29,867 bases of DNA, taken from IMG/VR virus record IMGVR_UViG_3300033148_009064, positions 1 to 29,867 of that record. One strand, given 5' to 3'. Positions 12,121-19,803 of the stretch are shown here, piece by piece. Made by a program: the position numbers and the translations under genes. The first letter of the stretch is position 1. Each line of letters opens with the position of its first letter. The notes beneath the pieces are model-generated. The model was not told the origin of the DNA. It did no database searches and was given only the letters and a program-made list of their open reading frames with translations. Source of the stretch: a virus.

Positions 12121-12638
12121 TGTCTCAAACTATTACTGAAACATCGTTGAATACTGAAACTCTCGTTGCGGGAAATGTTGTAAGCGCAACAAAAGCTGTT
12201 CCGGCTGGAGAGTACTTCCCTGGACAAGTTCTCGGTATGCTTGCTGCAACACTTGTCTATGGTGATTATGACGCAACTGGAACATATGATGTTCTTAATG
12301 TAACAGATATTCCTGTTGGGTCAGTCATCATTATTGATACCGCTTTCGCTGGTGTAAGCTCAGGTACAGCTGTTCTATCAGCAGATATTCTTTATGTAAA
12401 TGATGGTACAGATGAAGCACTTGCTATTGCAGCAAGAGATGCTGTTGCTGGTCTTGAAAATATTCGCGCAATTTGTGTTCAGCGTCGAACTCTTGGAAGT
12501 GCTGGATTTGTTCAAGTGTACATTTCTGGTTCTGAAGTGAAATCTTCCGGTCTTGTTGATGGTTCTGGTGATCCACTTACTGTTGATGATGTTGCTATCG
12601 AATCAGCTCAATCAAATGGAATTATTATTAAGGCGTAA
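12120..12638 (+). CDS. head decoration protein (lambda gpD-like)
   Basis: A 172-aa protein whose ATG overlaps the protease stop (TAATG). It lies between protease and major capsid genes, exactly where lambda D lies. N-terminal SLNTETLVAGNVVSATKAVPAGEYFPGQVLGML is typical of D-family proteins, followed by strands with Gly/Ala/Asp turns and a C-terminal SNGIIIKA. At 172 aa it is longer than lambda gpD (110 aa), within the range of extended members. Trimers would cap the capsid three-fold positions. The assignment depends on position and the N-terminal pattern. Confidence 0.75.
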   Translation: MSQTITETSLNTETLVAGNVVSATKAVPAGEYFPGQVLGMLAATLVYGDYDATGTYDVLNVTDIPVGSVIIIDTAFAGVSSGTAVLSADILYVNDGTDEALAIAARDAVAGLENIRAICVQRRTLGSAGFVQVYISGSEVKSSGLVDGSGDPLTVDDVAIESAQSNGIIIKA

Positions 12639-12656
12639 CGCCAGAAAGGATATACA

Positions 12657-13736
12657 ATGGCTCGTTCAATTTGGACATTTTTCGCCGTAATGGTGTATAA
12701 CGGAATTAAGCAGGATGGATCTGAGGGATTGCCCCTCACTGGAAAAACACAGTTGTGGAACTTTCTCTTTCCTCGCATTGACAGCGATGATAGTTCTGAT
12801 TTTCTCCTGGACAAACTGCAAACAAATCCATACGGTATTGTGTACCGTGATCGTGATACTCAATCTCACGTTCGTGTGTATGAACCGGGAACTCAAACTA
12901 CTATTACTCCTCCTCGTTGGAGTGAGAAAACACCGATCACTGAAAAACTCAATGATTCGGTAATCGCTGGATATTTAGGAAATGAGCCGTGGGGACAACG
13001 TGACAAAAGTCTTGTTGGTAACATTCTTGAACAGCATATTCAAGCGGCTAATATGGAGAAAAACAAGCAAGCGATCAATATGTTCACTGCTGGTATTTTC
13101 CCTGCTGATGGTGAAGATGGAAAAGATATCGGACTTGATATTGATTTCTCTCGTTCTGTTGGTAATAGTATCACTTACGATTTCACCGCTGGTGGAGCAA
13201 CAATGGCTGAAGCTCTCACTGAACTTCAAAATGCTGGATCTGCTGCGGGTGTTCCACTTGCAAATCAGTTCGCTATCGGTGGTGATTCTTGGTTGACTGA
13301 ATTTTCAACTGATACCGGTGTTCTCGAATATCTGAAAACTAATAGAACAGTTCCTGCTGTTCCTGCTCAAATCACTGAGACTGAAGGTCTCGAAGCTGTT
13401 GAGTGGGTGAAACTTCCCGGAATGCGCACTGGTATTTGGGTTTGTTCATATGAACCTGGTGTTCCATACCGCGCAACAGAATCTTCTTCTGCTGGTGTTT
13501 GGATTGCTGCAACAGATATCATCTTCGGATCAATGTCTGATGTTCGTTGGACTGTGAACCGTGGTGTTGATGTTCTTGATGAATCTGAAAAAGCTGTTCG
13601 CGCTGTTGGTGATATTGTTTTCGATATGTACACTGAAAAAGATCCAGTGAATCGTTTTGCTCGTTCGCAAGGTCGTCACTGTTTTGTTCCTGGTGAAATT
13701 GACCATACTCTCAAATCAACCGGTACGTTCGCGTAG
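12657..13736 (+). CDS. major capsid protein (lambda gpE-like)
   Basis: A 359-aa protein, near lambda gpE (341 aa), with an AAAGGA RBS. Recognisable E-family features: N-terminal TGKTQLWNFLFPRID, then TPPRWSEKTPITEKLNDSVIAGYLGNEP, IQAANMEKNKQAINMFTAGIF in the middle, FAIGGDSWLTEFS, and the C-terminal MYTEKDPVNRFARSQGRHCFVPGEIDHTLKS. It builds the HK97-fold icosahedral shell. It directly follows the decoration gene and is probably one of the most highly translated genes in the operon. Confidence 0.85.
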   Translation: MARSIWTFFAVMVYNGIKQDGSEGLPLTGKTQLWNFLFPRIDSDDSSDFLLDKLQTNPYGIVYRDRDTQSHVRVYEPGTQTTITPPRWSEKTPITEKLNDSVIAGYLGNEPWGQRDKSLVGNILEQHIQAANMEKNKQAINMFTAGIFPADGEDGKDIGLDIDFSRSVGNSITYDFTAGGATMAEALTELQNAGSAAGVPLANQFAIGGDSWLTEFSTDTGVLEYLKTNRTVPAVPAQITETEGLEAVEWVKLPGMRTGIWVCSYEPGVPYRATESSSAGVWIAATDIIFGSMSDVRWTVNRGVDVLDESEKAVRAVGDIVFDMYTEKDPVNRFARSQGRHCFVPGEIDHTLKSTGTFA

Positions 13737-13750
13737 GAAGGGAATAGGTA

Positions 13751-14134
13751 ATGGCTACTAAAACAGAACTTGAAGCTCGTATTGTTGAACTTGAAACGCA
13801 GATTATTGATGGTGTTACTGATGAGAGTGTTCAATCTTTGGTTGAAGATCTCAAGGGTCGTACTGTTGCAGCTGAAGAAAAAGCTGTTTCTCTTGAAGGG
13901 GAGATTGTTTCTCTTGAAGGGGAGATTGTTTCTCTTGATGGGGAGATTGTTTCTCTTGAAGAAAAACTTGAAAAAGCTTTGAAAAAACCTTCAGTCAAAA
14001 AAGATGAAGATCCAAAGCCGGAATGTTTCGGTGAATACCCTGAATATCCTGAAGACGTGACGAAGAAATGTCGTGTCTGTAAGGACCACGCGGTGTGTAA
14101 AGTGTCCGGATCTCTTCCTGTAGAAGTTGAGTAA
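13751..14134 (+). CDS. coiled-coil protein with C-terminal Cys motif
   Basis: A 127-aa protein. Residues ~3-80 are an almost uninterrupted coiled coil; its middle consists of tandem heptads EGEIVSL encoded by a 21-bp DNA repeat (13886-13961). The C-terminal ~45 residues read PKPECFGEYPEYP ... KKCRVCKDHAVCK, a CFG...CxxC-x5-C motif seen in various phage proteins that may bind metal. It lies where lambda has FI, between capsid and head-tail joining genes. A DNA-packaging accessory role like FI is possible on position only. Confidence 0.65.
   Translation: MATKTELEARIVELETQIIDGVTDESVQSLVEDLKGRTVAAEEKAVSLEGEIVSLEGEIVSLDGEIVSLEEKLEKALKKPSVKKDEDPKPECFGEYPEYPEDVTKKCRVCKDHAVCKVSGSLPVEVE
13886..13961 (+). 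repeat. 21-bp in-frame tandem repeat
   Basis: Three full 21-bp units (13886-13906, 13907-13927, 13928-13948) and a 13-bp partial fourth. Units 1 and 2 are identical; unit 3 differs by one base (Glu to Asp). Each unit encodes one coiled-coil heptad, so length change would lengthen the coil without breaking the frame. Confidence 0.95.
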
Positions 14135-14136
14135 AA

Positions 14137-14493
14137 GTGAGTTCAGAAGGCATTACTTTAAAACTTCAGCAAGAGCGCGATTGGTTCGAGTATCAAGCTG
14201 ATAGTGTTAAAGTAACTGTTGTCGATGGGGGGCGTGAATTTCACGCTCTCTTCGATAACAGTTATTCAAACGGGAACGCTGATAAAGCTCACGTGAAACA
14301 ACACAAGCGCGTTCCGCGTTTGACCTGTTTCAGTGGTGATGTAAGTGGTTTGGAAAACTCGTTAGAACGTGAAGATGTATTATCGTGGTATGATGAAGCA
14401 ACTGAAACAACGATTACAATGAAAGTGAACCGTATTGAAACGGATCTCACTTCAGGAACTTATCAGGCGGCGATATGGCTAATAAAGTCTTAG
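14137..14493 (+). CDS. probable head-tail joining protein
   Basis: A 118-aa protein with GTG start two bases after the upstream stop. N-terminal TLKLQQERDWFEYQADSVKVTVVDGGREFHALFDNSY looks like a small beta-barrel; the C-terminal half is also strand-rich. Its place after the capsid block and before a gpZ/gp10-like gene is the slot of lambda FII (117 aa), nearly the same length. It overlaps the next gene by 19 bases. Sequence similarity to FII is not obvious, so the call is by position, size and predicted fold type. Confidence 0.55.
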   Translation: MSSEGITLKLQQERDWFEYQADSVKVTVVDGGREFHALFDNSYSNGNADKAHVKQHKRVPRLTCFSGDVSGLENSLEREDVLSWYDEATETTITMKVNRIETDLTSGTYQAAIWLIKS

Positions 14494-14897
14494 AAACGGA
14501 ACTGAGTAGTGATTTAAAACCACTCAATACGTTGATAAAAGCGTTCCCTGATGTTCGATTTCATTTCACTCGTTCGGTTGCTAAAAGTTCGAGAACGGTT
14601 TTGCGGTCAATCGTTTCAGGTATTGGAAGCCCGATAAATCTTCAGGCATATCCGAAGGACTCACGAGGATCATATACAATTCGGTCCCGTGTTGGTAAAA
14701 AGGGTGATTTGACAACGATCACTTCATACCCTTTGAACCTGTTCGAATTCGGGCGCGGGTTGCGTGATGGTAATCGTGAATCGGGAAAACATATTGTTAC
14801 CGGTTTGTTTAAATCAAAACTTGATTCACGGCTTCAAACGATTGTTGACAATTCTGGTCGTAAAATTCTTGATCCTGCTTTTAGGAGTGCATCGTGA
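14475..14897 (+). CDS. tail completion / minor tail protein (gpZ-like)
   Basis: A 140-aa basic protein. N-terminal helices (LKPLNTLIKAFPDVRFHFTRSVAKSSRTVLRSIVSGI) are followed by a strand segment (GSYTIRSRVGKKGDLTTITSYPLNLFEFGRGLR) and a C-terminal helix. This resembles the lambda Z / HK97 gp10-type tail completion proteins, which act at the head-proximal end of the tail. AGGCGG precedes the ATG. Gene order (joining, completion, terminator, tube) supports the call. Confidence 0.65.
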   Translation: MANKVLETELSSDLKPLNTLIKAFPDVRFHFTRSVAKSSRTVLRSIVSGIGSPINLQAYPKDSRGSYTIRSRVGKKGDLTTITSYPLNLFEFGRGLRDGNRESGKHIVTGLFKSKLDSRLQTIVDNSGRKILDPAFRSAS

Positions 14898-15307
14898 TTG
14901 ATATTGTTGAGGCTGAAACGGCGTTGGTTGCGTATTATACACCATTGATTACTGCAGCACTTGCTGTAGCTCCTGTTCTTGATCCAATTACTGAATATCA
15001 ACGGTTGCCGATTGTTCAGCAGGATGAGAAGATTTTTTCGTTATTGTCTGCTGGTACAGAAAAAGTAACTACTGACGAAGATTTGATTTTTGCCGTGAAT
15101 GTTCAGCTTCCCGGTGTGATTGATGTGAACGCATATTTTGCAAGAATATGGCCAATATTGAGTGAAACATCAACTGAGGTGTTGGATAATACTTCTCTTG
15201 AGAGCGGTGGGACGCCGTGGTTTCCTGACGATATTGGCGATGGTTCGTATGCATTTTTACGGTTCGGATTGAAATTCTCTTTTGAACTTGATGATTGTGA
15301 GGGGTAG
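14894..15307 (+). CDS. tail terminator protein (gpU-like)
   Basis: A 137-aa acidic protein starting at a GTG that overlaps the upstream stop (GTGA). Helix first (IDIVEAETALVAYYTPLITAAL), then strands with LPGVIDVNAYFARIWPILSE and ending YAFLRFGLKFSFELDD, the usual alpha-then-beta order of gpU-type terminators (lambda gpU is 131 aa). It would form the hexameric ring that ends tail-tube polymerisation. Assignment by size, order and fold pattern. Confidence 0.6.
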   Translation: MIDIVEAETALVAYYTPLITAALAVAPVLDPITEYQRLPIVQQDEKIFSLLSAGTEKVTTDEDLIFAVNVQLPGVIDVNAYFARIWPILSETSTEVLDNTSLESGGTPWFPDDIGDGSYAFLRFGLKFSFELDDCEG

Positions 15308-15309
15308 AT

Positions 15310-15513
15310 ATGGCTAAGAAAAACAAAGTGGTTCGCGTGGCGATTACCGGTGGTGGTGTTGATACTACTGTTATGGCTGGAACTCGTGATGAAGCTTTTG
15401 AAAAATTGGGATATGTTCCAAAGTGTGAAATGGTTAGTATTTCAGAATATAATAAAGTTGCTAAACAAAAAATACAAGATTCTAAAAGCAGAACAACGAA
15501 AGAGGGTGAATAA
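15310..15513 (+). CDS. small hypothetical protein in tail operon
   Basis: A 67-aa very basic protein, MAKKNKVVRVAITGGGVDTTVMAG, with a helical C-terminus rich in Lys/Ser. It starts two bases after the upstream stop and overlaps the tail-tube ATG by one base. No family is recognised. Its location between the tail terminator and tube genes suggests a tail-assembly function, but nothing in it proves this. Confidence 0.6.
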   Translation: MAKKNKVVRVAITGGGVDTTVMAGTRDEAFEKLGYVPKCEMVSISEYNKVAKQKIQDSKSRTTKEGE

Positions 15514-16217
15514 TGGGTTCAAAAACAGTAGCGGGAAAGAATGCGTTTCTTTCTCTAACACAACGTGGAACAATTGTCGATACAGTAATTGCTCTTGATC
15601 CAAATGAGTGGTATGAAATCTGTAAAGTCGGTCCAGCGACCGGTTTGCCATTTACCGCGCCAAAAGTTGGGGTAGTTTTCAAAACTCCAGATACGAGTTA
15701 TGCAACACCGATCACGCTTGCCGCTGGTGATGCAGTGTTTCCACTTACTGTTGATAAAACGTGTAAAGTCGATGCAAATATCAGCAACGAAGAGGGTACT
15801 ATTGATGTGACCGATGATTGTTCGAATGGTTACAATGCAAATATTCTTGATGGATATGTCACCATTTCCGGTGATGTGAGTGGATTCCTCAAAATTGATG
15901 ATATTACAGGAGAACTGGTTACTTCTGCTGAAGAGGTTTTCAAACGGTTCTATGATGTTGCAACTGATGATGGTGAAAGTGTATATACTTATACCGATCG
16001 TGAAAATGCAGTTCTTACATTGATGATCTGTATCAATAAAAATGCTGCAATCGGTGAAATTCAGAATTGGGTGATTGTTCCGATTCTTATTACCAGTTTT
16101 GCAACCGGTGCCGGTCTCAAAGATGCTCAAAAGCGTGATCTTTCGTGGACTAAAGGCGAAGGACCTGCAACACTCTATCAACGTACTGTGTTCGCTGATG
16201 ATGTTCTTGTTTCGTAA
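15513..16217 (+). CDS. major tail tube protein
   Basis: A 234-aa protein (lambda gpV is 246 aa), strand-rich: NAFLSLTQRGTIVDTVIALDPNEWYEICKVG at the N-terminus, repeated Asp/Thr/Gly beta turns and GYVTISGDVSGFLKIDD in the middle. It precedes the chaperone frameshift pair and tape measure gene, the fixed order in siphovirus tails. It would form the stacked hexameric rings of the tail. Overlaps the preceding gene by one base; followed by a 120-bp gap holding phased repeats and a hairpin. Confidence 0.8.
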   Translation: MGSKTVAGKNAFLSLTQRGTIVDTVIALDPNEWYEICKVGPATGLPFTAPKVGVVFKTPDTSYATPITLAAGDAVFPLTVDKTCKVDANISNEEGTIDVTDDCSNGYNANILDGYVTISGDVSGFLKIDDITGELVTSAEEVFKRFYDVATDDGESVYTYTDRENAVLTLMICINKNAAIGEIQNWVIVPILITSFATGAGLKDAQKRDLSWTKGEGPATLYQRTVFADDVLVS

Positions 16218-16226
16218 TTTGTAGGT

Positions 16227-16281
16227 TGTTGATGGTCTGTTGATAATATGTTGACAGTCTGTTGATAACTTGTTGAATGTT
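16227..16281 (+). repeat. five 11-bp-phased TGTTGA repeats
   Basis: TGTTGA starts at 16227, 16238, 16249, 16260 and 16271, exactly 11 bp apart each time. The units read TGTTGATGGTC, TGTTGATAATA, TGTTGACAGTC, TGTTGATAACT and TGTTGAATGTT. The second pair nearly repeats the first as a 22-bp unit. They lie in the non-coding gap after the tail-tube gene, on one face of the helix, as for an iteron-like protein-binding array. Confidence 0.85.
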
Positions 16282-16295
16282 TTTAATAATGTTTT

Positions 16296-16315
16296 GGTGG
16301 CGGGAAACCGTCACC
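16296..16315 (+). promoter_or_regulatory. GNRA-capped mRNA hairpin
   Basis: GGTGGCGG pairs with CCGTCACC over 8 bp (one G-U) closing a GAAA tetraloop. No T-tract follows, so it is more likely an mRNA-stabilising or processing hairpin between the abundant tail-tube message and the chaperone genes than a terminator. Confidence 0.6.
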
Positions 16316-16337
16316 TCTCAAACTCGGGGAGAGTAGT

Positions 16338-16763
16338 ATGAAAATCAAGTTGGCAAGCGGTAAAAAACCAAAATATGTAGTAAATTTCAGTTTTGTAGTT
16401 GATGGTGAAACGTTCGAAAACCGTGAAAATGATGTTGCAGATCAAGTTACTGCAGAAATCACACTTGCATCAACAGGGCAAAAAGAGCGTTTTGTTGAAT
16501 ACGTTACCGAATTCGGTAAAGGTAAAAAATCAGTTTCAAAATCAAAAACTATTTACAATCGTAAAGCTGCACTGAGAGAGTGTTGTGGTGATCTTACAGG
16601 GCTTTCTGAGTTTGGTATCACTGATGGGAAATCTCTTGTTGCGTTCAAAATGGATGATCCCAAAGAGGTTTCTCCCACAATTGAAGATATTAAAGCTGAT
16701 CTATTTTTTGCAATCATCGGTGTTGAAGAAGATGAAGAGGATGAAGATCTCGCGGGGGAATAA
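16338..16763 (+). CDS. tail assembly chaperone (gpG-like)
   Basis: A 141-aa protein (lambda gpG is 140 aa) starting ATG 16338 with GGGGAGAG upstream. N-terminal MKIKLASGKKPKYVVNFSF is followed by a helical core and a strongly acidic end (GVEEDEEDEDLAGE). It lies between tail-tube and tape-measure genes. A second frame in the -1 register begins before its stop, so ribosomes can make the longer G-T fusion. Such chaperones coat the tape measure protein during tail assembly. Confidence 0.75.
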   Translation: MKIKLASGKKPKYVVNFSFVVDGETFENRENDVADQVTAEITLASTGQKERFVEYVTEFGKGKKSVSKSKTIYNRKAALRECCGDLTGLSEFGITDGKSLVAFKMDDPKEVSPTIEDIKADLFFAIIGVEEDEEDEDLAGE

Positions 16764-16813
16764 CCTGTCTCGGGGTGATTTGGCTTGCCTCTCAGTTGGG
16801 GCTTTCTGAGACA
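16751..16813 (+). other. predicted -1 programmed ribosomal frameshift site (G to G-T)
   Basis: The frame 0 codons GCG GGG GAA TAA contain a G5 run (16754-16758). Slipping -1 on GGG lets reading continue as GGA ATA ACC into the 16775-17146 frame, which is open back to 16745. TGTCTC (16766-16771) can pair with GAGACA (16808-16813) downstream as a stimulator. The fusion would be about 269 aa. The slippery site is not a perfect X-XXY-YYZ heptamer, so efficiency is uncertain. Confidence 0.6.
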
Positions 16814-17146
16814 TATCTAATTGCGGCTGATTGGAGCGATGCAATACAGGAGTTACCGGATGGAAGTCACATTGTTACTGAGGAGATTAAAAAAGCCTTG
16901 GACGGTGATGATTTCCGTTTTTATCCTGAAGATGAGCGGTTTCCTGTAGTTTGTTCCGGCGTGGAACCAATGGTTTTTGCGCATTATATGAATATATTCA
17001 ACAATTGTGATCAGTTCGGGTTGCCTCACGGTGGTGGGTGGCTCGATGAACAGCCGTGGCTTCTTCAGTTCGTATCGTATATGAAAGCGAAAAAGTCAGC
17101 AATCGAAGCGTGGCATATTAGATTAGCAGGGAAAAATAATGGCTAA
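16775..17146 (+). CDS. tail assembly chaperone extension (T part of G-T fusion)
   Basis: About 123-129 aa in the -1 frame relative to the gpG-like gene. In the fused reading it begins GITCLGVIWLASQLGLSETYLIAADWSDAI and ends in a helical basic segment (AKKSAIEAWHIRLAG). In lambda the T domain is only made by frameshifting from G and binds tail-tube protein. A GTG at 16775 exists, but no convincing independent RBS is visible, so the frameshift route is favoured. It overlaps the tape measure ATG by eight bases. Confidence 0.7.
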   Translation: MIWLASQLGLSETYLIAADWSDAIQELPDGSHIVTEEIKKALDGDDFRFYPEDERFPVVCSGVEPMVFAHYMNIFNNCDQFGLPHGGGWLDEQPWLLQFVSYMKAKKSAIEAWHIRLAGKNNG

Positions 17147-19730
17147 AGTTGAATTAAAAATTGTCACAAATTTTGAAGAGGCTTCTCAAGGTTTTAAAGA
17201 CCTTGGGAACCTTACAGAAGCAGAAACGCGCCGTATTGATAAGGCGATGAAAAGTATTAAAACGGATTCCATCGATTCGATGATCCAAAAGCAGGAACGT
17301 CTTCGCGTTGCTGTTACCGCAACTCGTGGACCTCAAGAAGCAGCAATAATTCAGCAACGCAATCTCAGAAACGGCATAGAATCGCTTATTAAAAAAGGTC
17401 TTGATCCAATGGATCAGCGGCTTCAAAAAGCACGTTCTCAGTATGAAAAAGTTACTTCTGAAGTTGAAAAAAACCGTGCCGCTGTTGTTCGGCAAAAAGA
17501 ATCAAGCAAAAAGCAAGAGGAACAAACGCGCAAAAATACGGAAGCTCAAAAGAAATTCGCCGCTGTACTTAATAAAACATATCTTGCGATCCTTGCATCG
17601 GTTGTTGCAGTCACTGCAGCTCTTGCAAAAAACACTTTTGCCGTTGCTAAAAATGGAGCTGAATATCTTAAAACATCAAGGATGATCGGTTTCACTGTTG
17701 AAGAGTTTCAGGAGTTGCAATTTGCCGCCACGAAAAGTGGTGTTACTACTGATCGATTTACTGATTCTTTGAAGGATATGACTGAGAAAATCGGTGAAGC
17801 GCGTGTTGGCGCTGGAACTCTCAATGATCATTTAAAAGAGGTAAATCCCACTCTTCTCGAACAGGTGAAAAACGCCTCTTCAAATATGGATGCTTTTAAT
17901 CTCCTGGCGAATGAAATGGCATCAACTACAAATGAACAGGATCGAATGATTCTTGCAACTGAGTTGTTCGCCGATGCGGGAAAAGATATGATTCCGGTTC
18001 TTGCCGGTGGTGCAGAGGGGTTGAATAAACTTCGTGAAGAGGCTCGAAAATATGGAATTATTTCAAATGAAAACGCTCTGTTGTCAAAGAAGTTTGTTGA
18101 TACTCAGACAATATTAAAAGCCTCTTTCCGTGGAATTGCAAATGATCTTGGTGTTAAACTAATGCCAATGTTCATCCGTGCCGGTGAAGCGATGGTTGAG
18201 TTTATGGGATCCATTTCTCCGGAACAGATGGAACAAACTGGTGAATCAGTAAGGCTTATTTTCAAGGGTATTTTACTCGCTGGAATGGCACTTGCTCAAG
18301 GAATTAACCTCATATTTACTGCAATGGATACACAGATTCAAAACTCGGTGGGGAATAGCTTTTTAATTGTAGAAAAACTGACCGGATTTATTGCAACTCA
18401 ATTGGATTCTCTTCGAACGGTTGTTGGTTTTATCGATTTTGCTGATGTGTTTCCAGATCTTGATAGTGCATCTGATACCGTTGCGAACCTACAAGAAATA
18501 TCGGCATTGTTAGCGCAATCAAAGAAACATTCTGATGAAGCTGCAGAACAGGATATGGTGAACTGGGCGAATCGCGCACTTGCTATTGATTCATTTCGTC
18601 AGACGATGGATGATGCGTTTGATATTGAGGCCGGCGATGGTGGTGCCGGTGGTGGTCCCTCTCTTGTTGATCCTGTAAAATTGCAAACAGAAATTGAACT
18701 TCTTCAGAAACATCTTACCACACTTTCTGATCTTGAAGCTGAAGCACATCTTGATCGTGTTTCTGAGTTTCAGACATTTTTTGAGATGCGAAAAAATCAA
18801 GCTCAAATTGGAGCGAATGAACAAATCGCGTTTCTCACTGAAGAAAATGCACGTGTTCAGGCGTTGACCACGCTTTCAAATGAGCAAAAACTTGCAGCAG
18901 AACAGGCATTTCAGGAGCAAATGGCAGAACTTCGTTCTCCGGAAACACTTCGTTCACAATTGAGACTGCTTCAAAATGAGGAATCAATTGCAAATGAAGC
19001 GCGAATTGCTGAGTTTGAACAGTTTTTTCAGTCTCGAATAGATCAAGAGGGTGTTCAGGGTGAAGCTCGTTTCCAACTTCTTCAGGAAGAGTTTGCAAAA
19101 ACAGCAGAACTTCGTGCGTTAAGTAATGAAAATGAAATTGCTGCAACTGTTGCATTGAACAATGAGCTTGATCGTTTGCGTGATGATCAAACGAAAAAAG
19201 AGCAAGAAGCATTTCAGATAAAACTTGGTTTTGTAAAACAGCAAATCGATGCAACCGCATCGCTCGTTTCATCGTTGAGCGGAATAATGAAAAATGCGGG
19301 TAAAGAGTCCCGCGCTCTTGCGGTTATTGAAAAAGGAATCGCAATTGCTCAAATCGGAATAAATACAGCAGTTGCAGTTTCGAAAGCACTTGCATCAGCA
19401 CCACCGCCGGCGAATTTTGTTGCGGCTGGAGTAGTTGGCGCGGCGGGAATTGCTCAATCGGTGAAAGTTGCAACAACACCGATCCCAACCGCTGAAACTG
19501 GTGGTGATTTCGTTGTTCCAAATAGTGCGGGAATCGGTAGAGTTGACACTGTTCCGGTGGTTGCAAATCAAGGAGAAACGGTTTCTGTAACTCCTCGCGG
19601 TGAAGAAAGTTCGAAAAATCTTACGGTTAATGTTATATTAGACGATGAAGTTCTGTACAATTCAGTTCAAAAAGGGATTGATTCCGGTGAAATAACTGTT
19701 TCATCCGATAACATTAGACAGGTGGCATAG
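17139..19730 (+). CDS. tape measure protein
   Basis: An 863-aa protein, overlapping the T frame. The N-terminal ~140 residues are charged and coiled-coil (KVTSEVEKNRAAVVRQKESSKKQEEQTRKN). A hydrophobic segment follows (LAILASVVAVTAALAK, ~149-164), then globular and helical regions, long Glu/Gln-rich coiled coils (~505-710) and an Ala/Val-rich hydrophobic stretch (GIAIAQIGINTAVAVSKALASAPPPANFVAAG) near the end. At roughly 1.5 angstrom per residue it would set a tail near 130 nm. It is assembled with the chaperones and sits inside the tube. Confidence 0.9.
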   Translation: MAKVELKIVTNFEEASQGFKDLGNLTEAETRRIDKAMKSIKTDSIDSMIQKQERLRVAVTATRGPQEAAIIQQRNLRNGIESLIKKGLDPMDQRLQKARSQYEKVTSEVEKNRAAVVRQKESSKKQEEQTRKNTEAQKKFAAVLNKTYLAILASVVAVTAALAKNTFAVAKNGAEYLKTSRMIGFTVEEFQELQFAATKSGVTTDRFTDSLKDMTEKIGEARVGAGTLNDHLKEVNPTLLEQVKNASSNMDAFNLLANEMASTTNEQDRMILATELFADAGKDMIPVLAGGAEGLNKLREEARKYGIISNENALLSKKFVDTQTILKASFRGIANDLGVKLMPMFIRAGEAMVEFMGSISPEQMEQTGESVRLIFKGILLAGMALAQGINLIFTAMDTQIQNSVGNSFLIVEKLTGFIATQLDSLRTVVGFIDFADVFPDLDSASDTVANLQEISALLAQSKKHSDEAAEQDMVNWANRALAIDSFRQTMDDAFDIEAGDGGAGGGPSLVDPVKLQTEIELLQKHLTTLSDLEAEAHLDRVSEFQTFFEMRKNQAQIGANEQIAFLTEENARVQALTTLSNEQKLAAEQAFQEQMAELRSPETLRSQLRLLQNEESIANEARIAEFEQFFQSRIDQEGVQGEARFQLLQEEFAKTAELRALSNENEIAATVALNNELDRLRDDQTKKEQEAFQIKLGFVKQQIDATASLVSSLSGIMKNAGKESRALAVIEKGIAIAQIGINTAVAVSKALASAPPPANFVAAGVVGAAGIAQSVKVATTPIPTAETGGDFVVPNSAGIGRVDTVPVVANQGETVSVTPRGEESSKNLTVNVILDDEVLYNSVQKGIDSGEITVSSDNIRQVA

Positions 19731-19731
19731 T

Positions 19732-19803
19732 GTGAATCAGAAAATGAAAATTTTCGCGGGCGCAAGCGCCTATACTGAGCTCCGCATACAGGGGGGCTCG
19801 TGA
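19732..19803 (+). CDS. possible 23-aa peptide ORF
   Basis: A GTG-started frame (MNQKMKIFAGASAYTELRIQGGS) in the 69-bp gap after the tape measure gene. Its TGA overlaps the next gene's GTG, which would permit coupling. GACAGG lies upstream. Such a short frame may occur by chance. Confidence 0.2.
   Translation: MNQKMKIFAGASAYTELRIQGGS

Noticed and set aside
12982-13296. Alternative-frame ORFs inside the major capsid gene
   Set aside because: They overlap a clear capsid protein, have biased composition and no start signals.
14288-14301. Fourth parS-like sequence (CTCACGTGAAACAA)
   Set aside because: Only the right half matches the consensus; the left half is unrelated, and it lies inside a coding region far from the cluster.
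15555-16181. 208-aa reverse-strand ORF inside the tail-tube gene
   Set aside because: It is fully antisense to a well-supported gene, is rich in unlikely Cys/Ile runs and lacks an RBS context.
18835-19272. 145-aa reverse-strand ORF inside the tape measure gene
   Set aside because: Its His/Gln/Leu-rich composition is the antisense image of the coiled-coil repeats.
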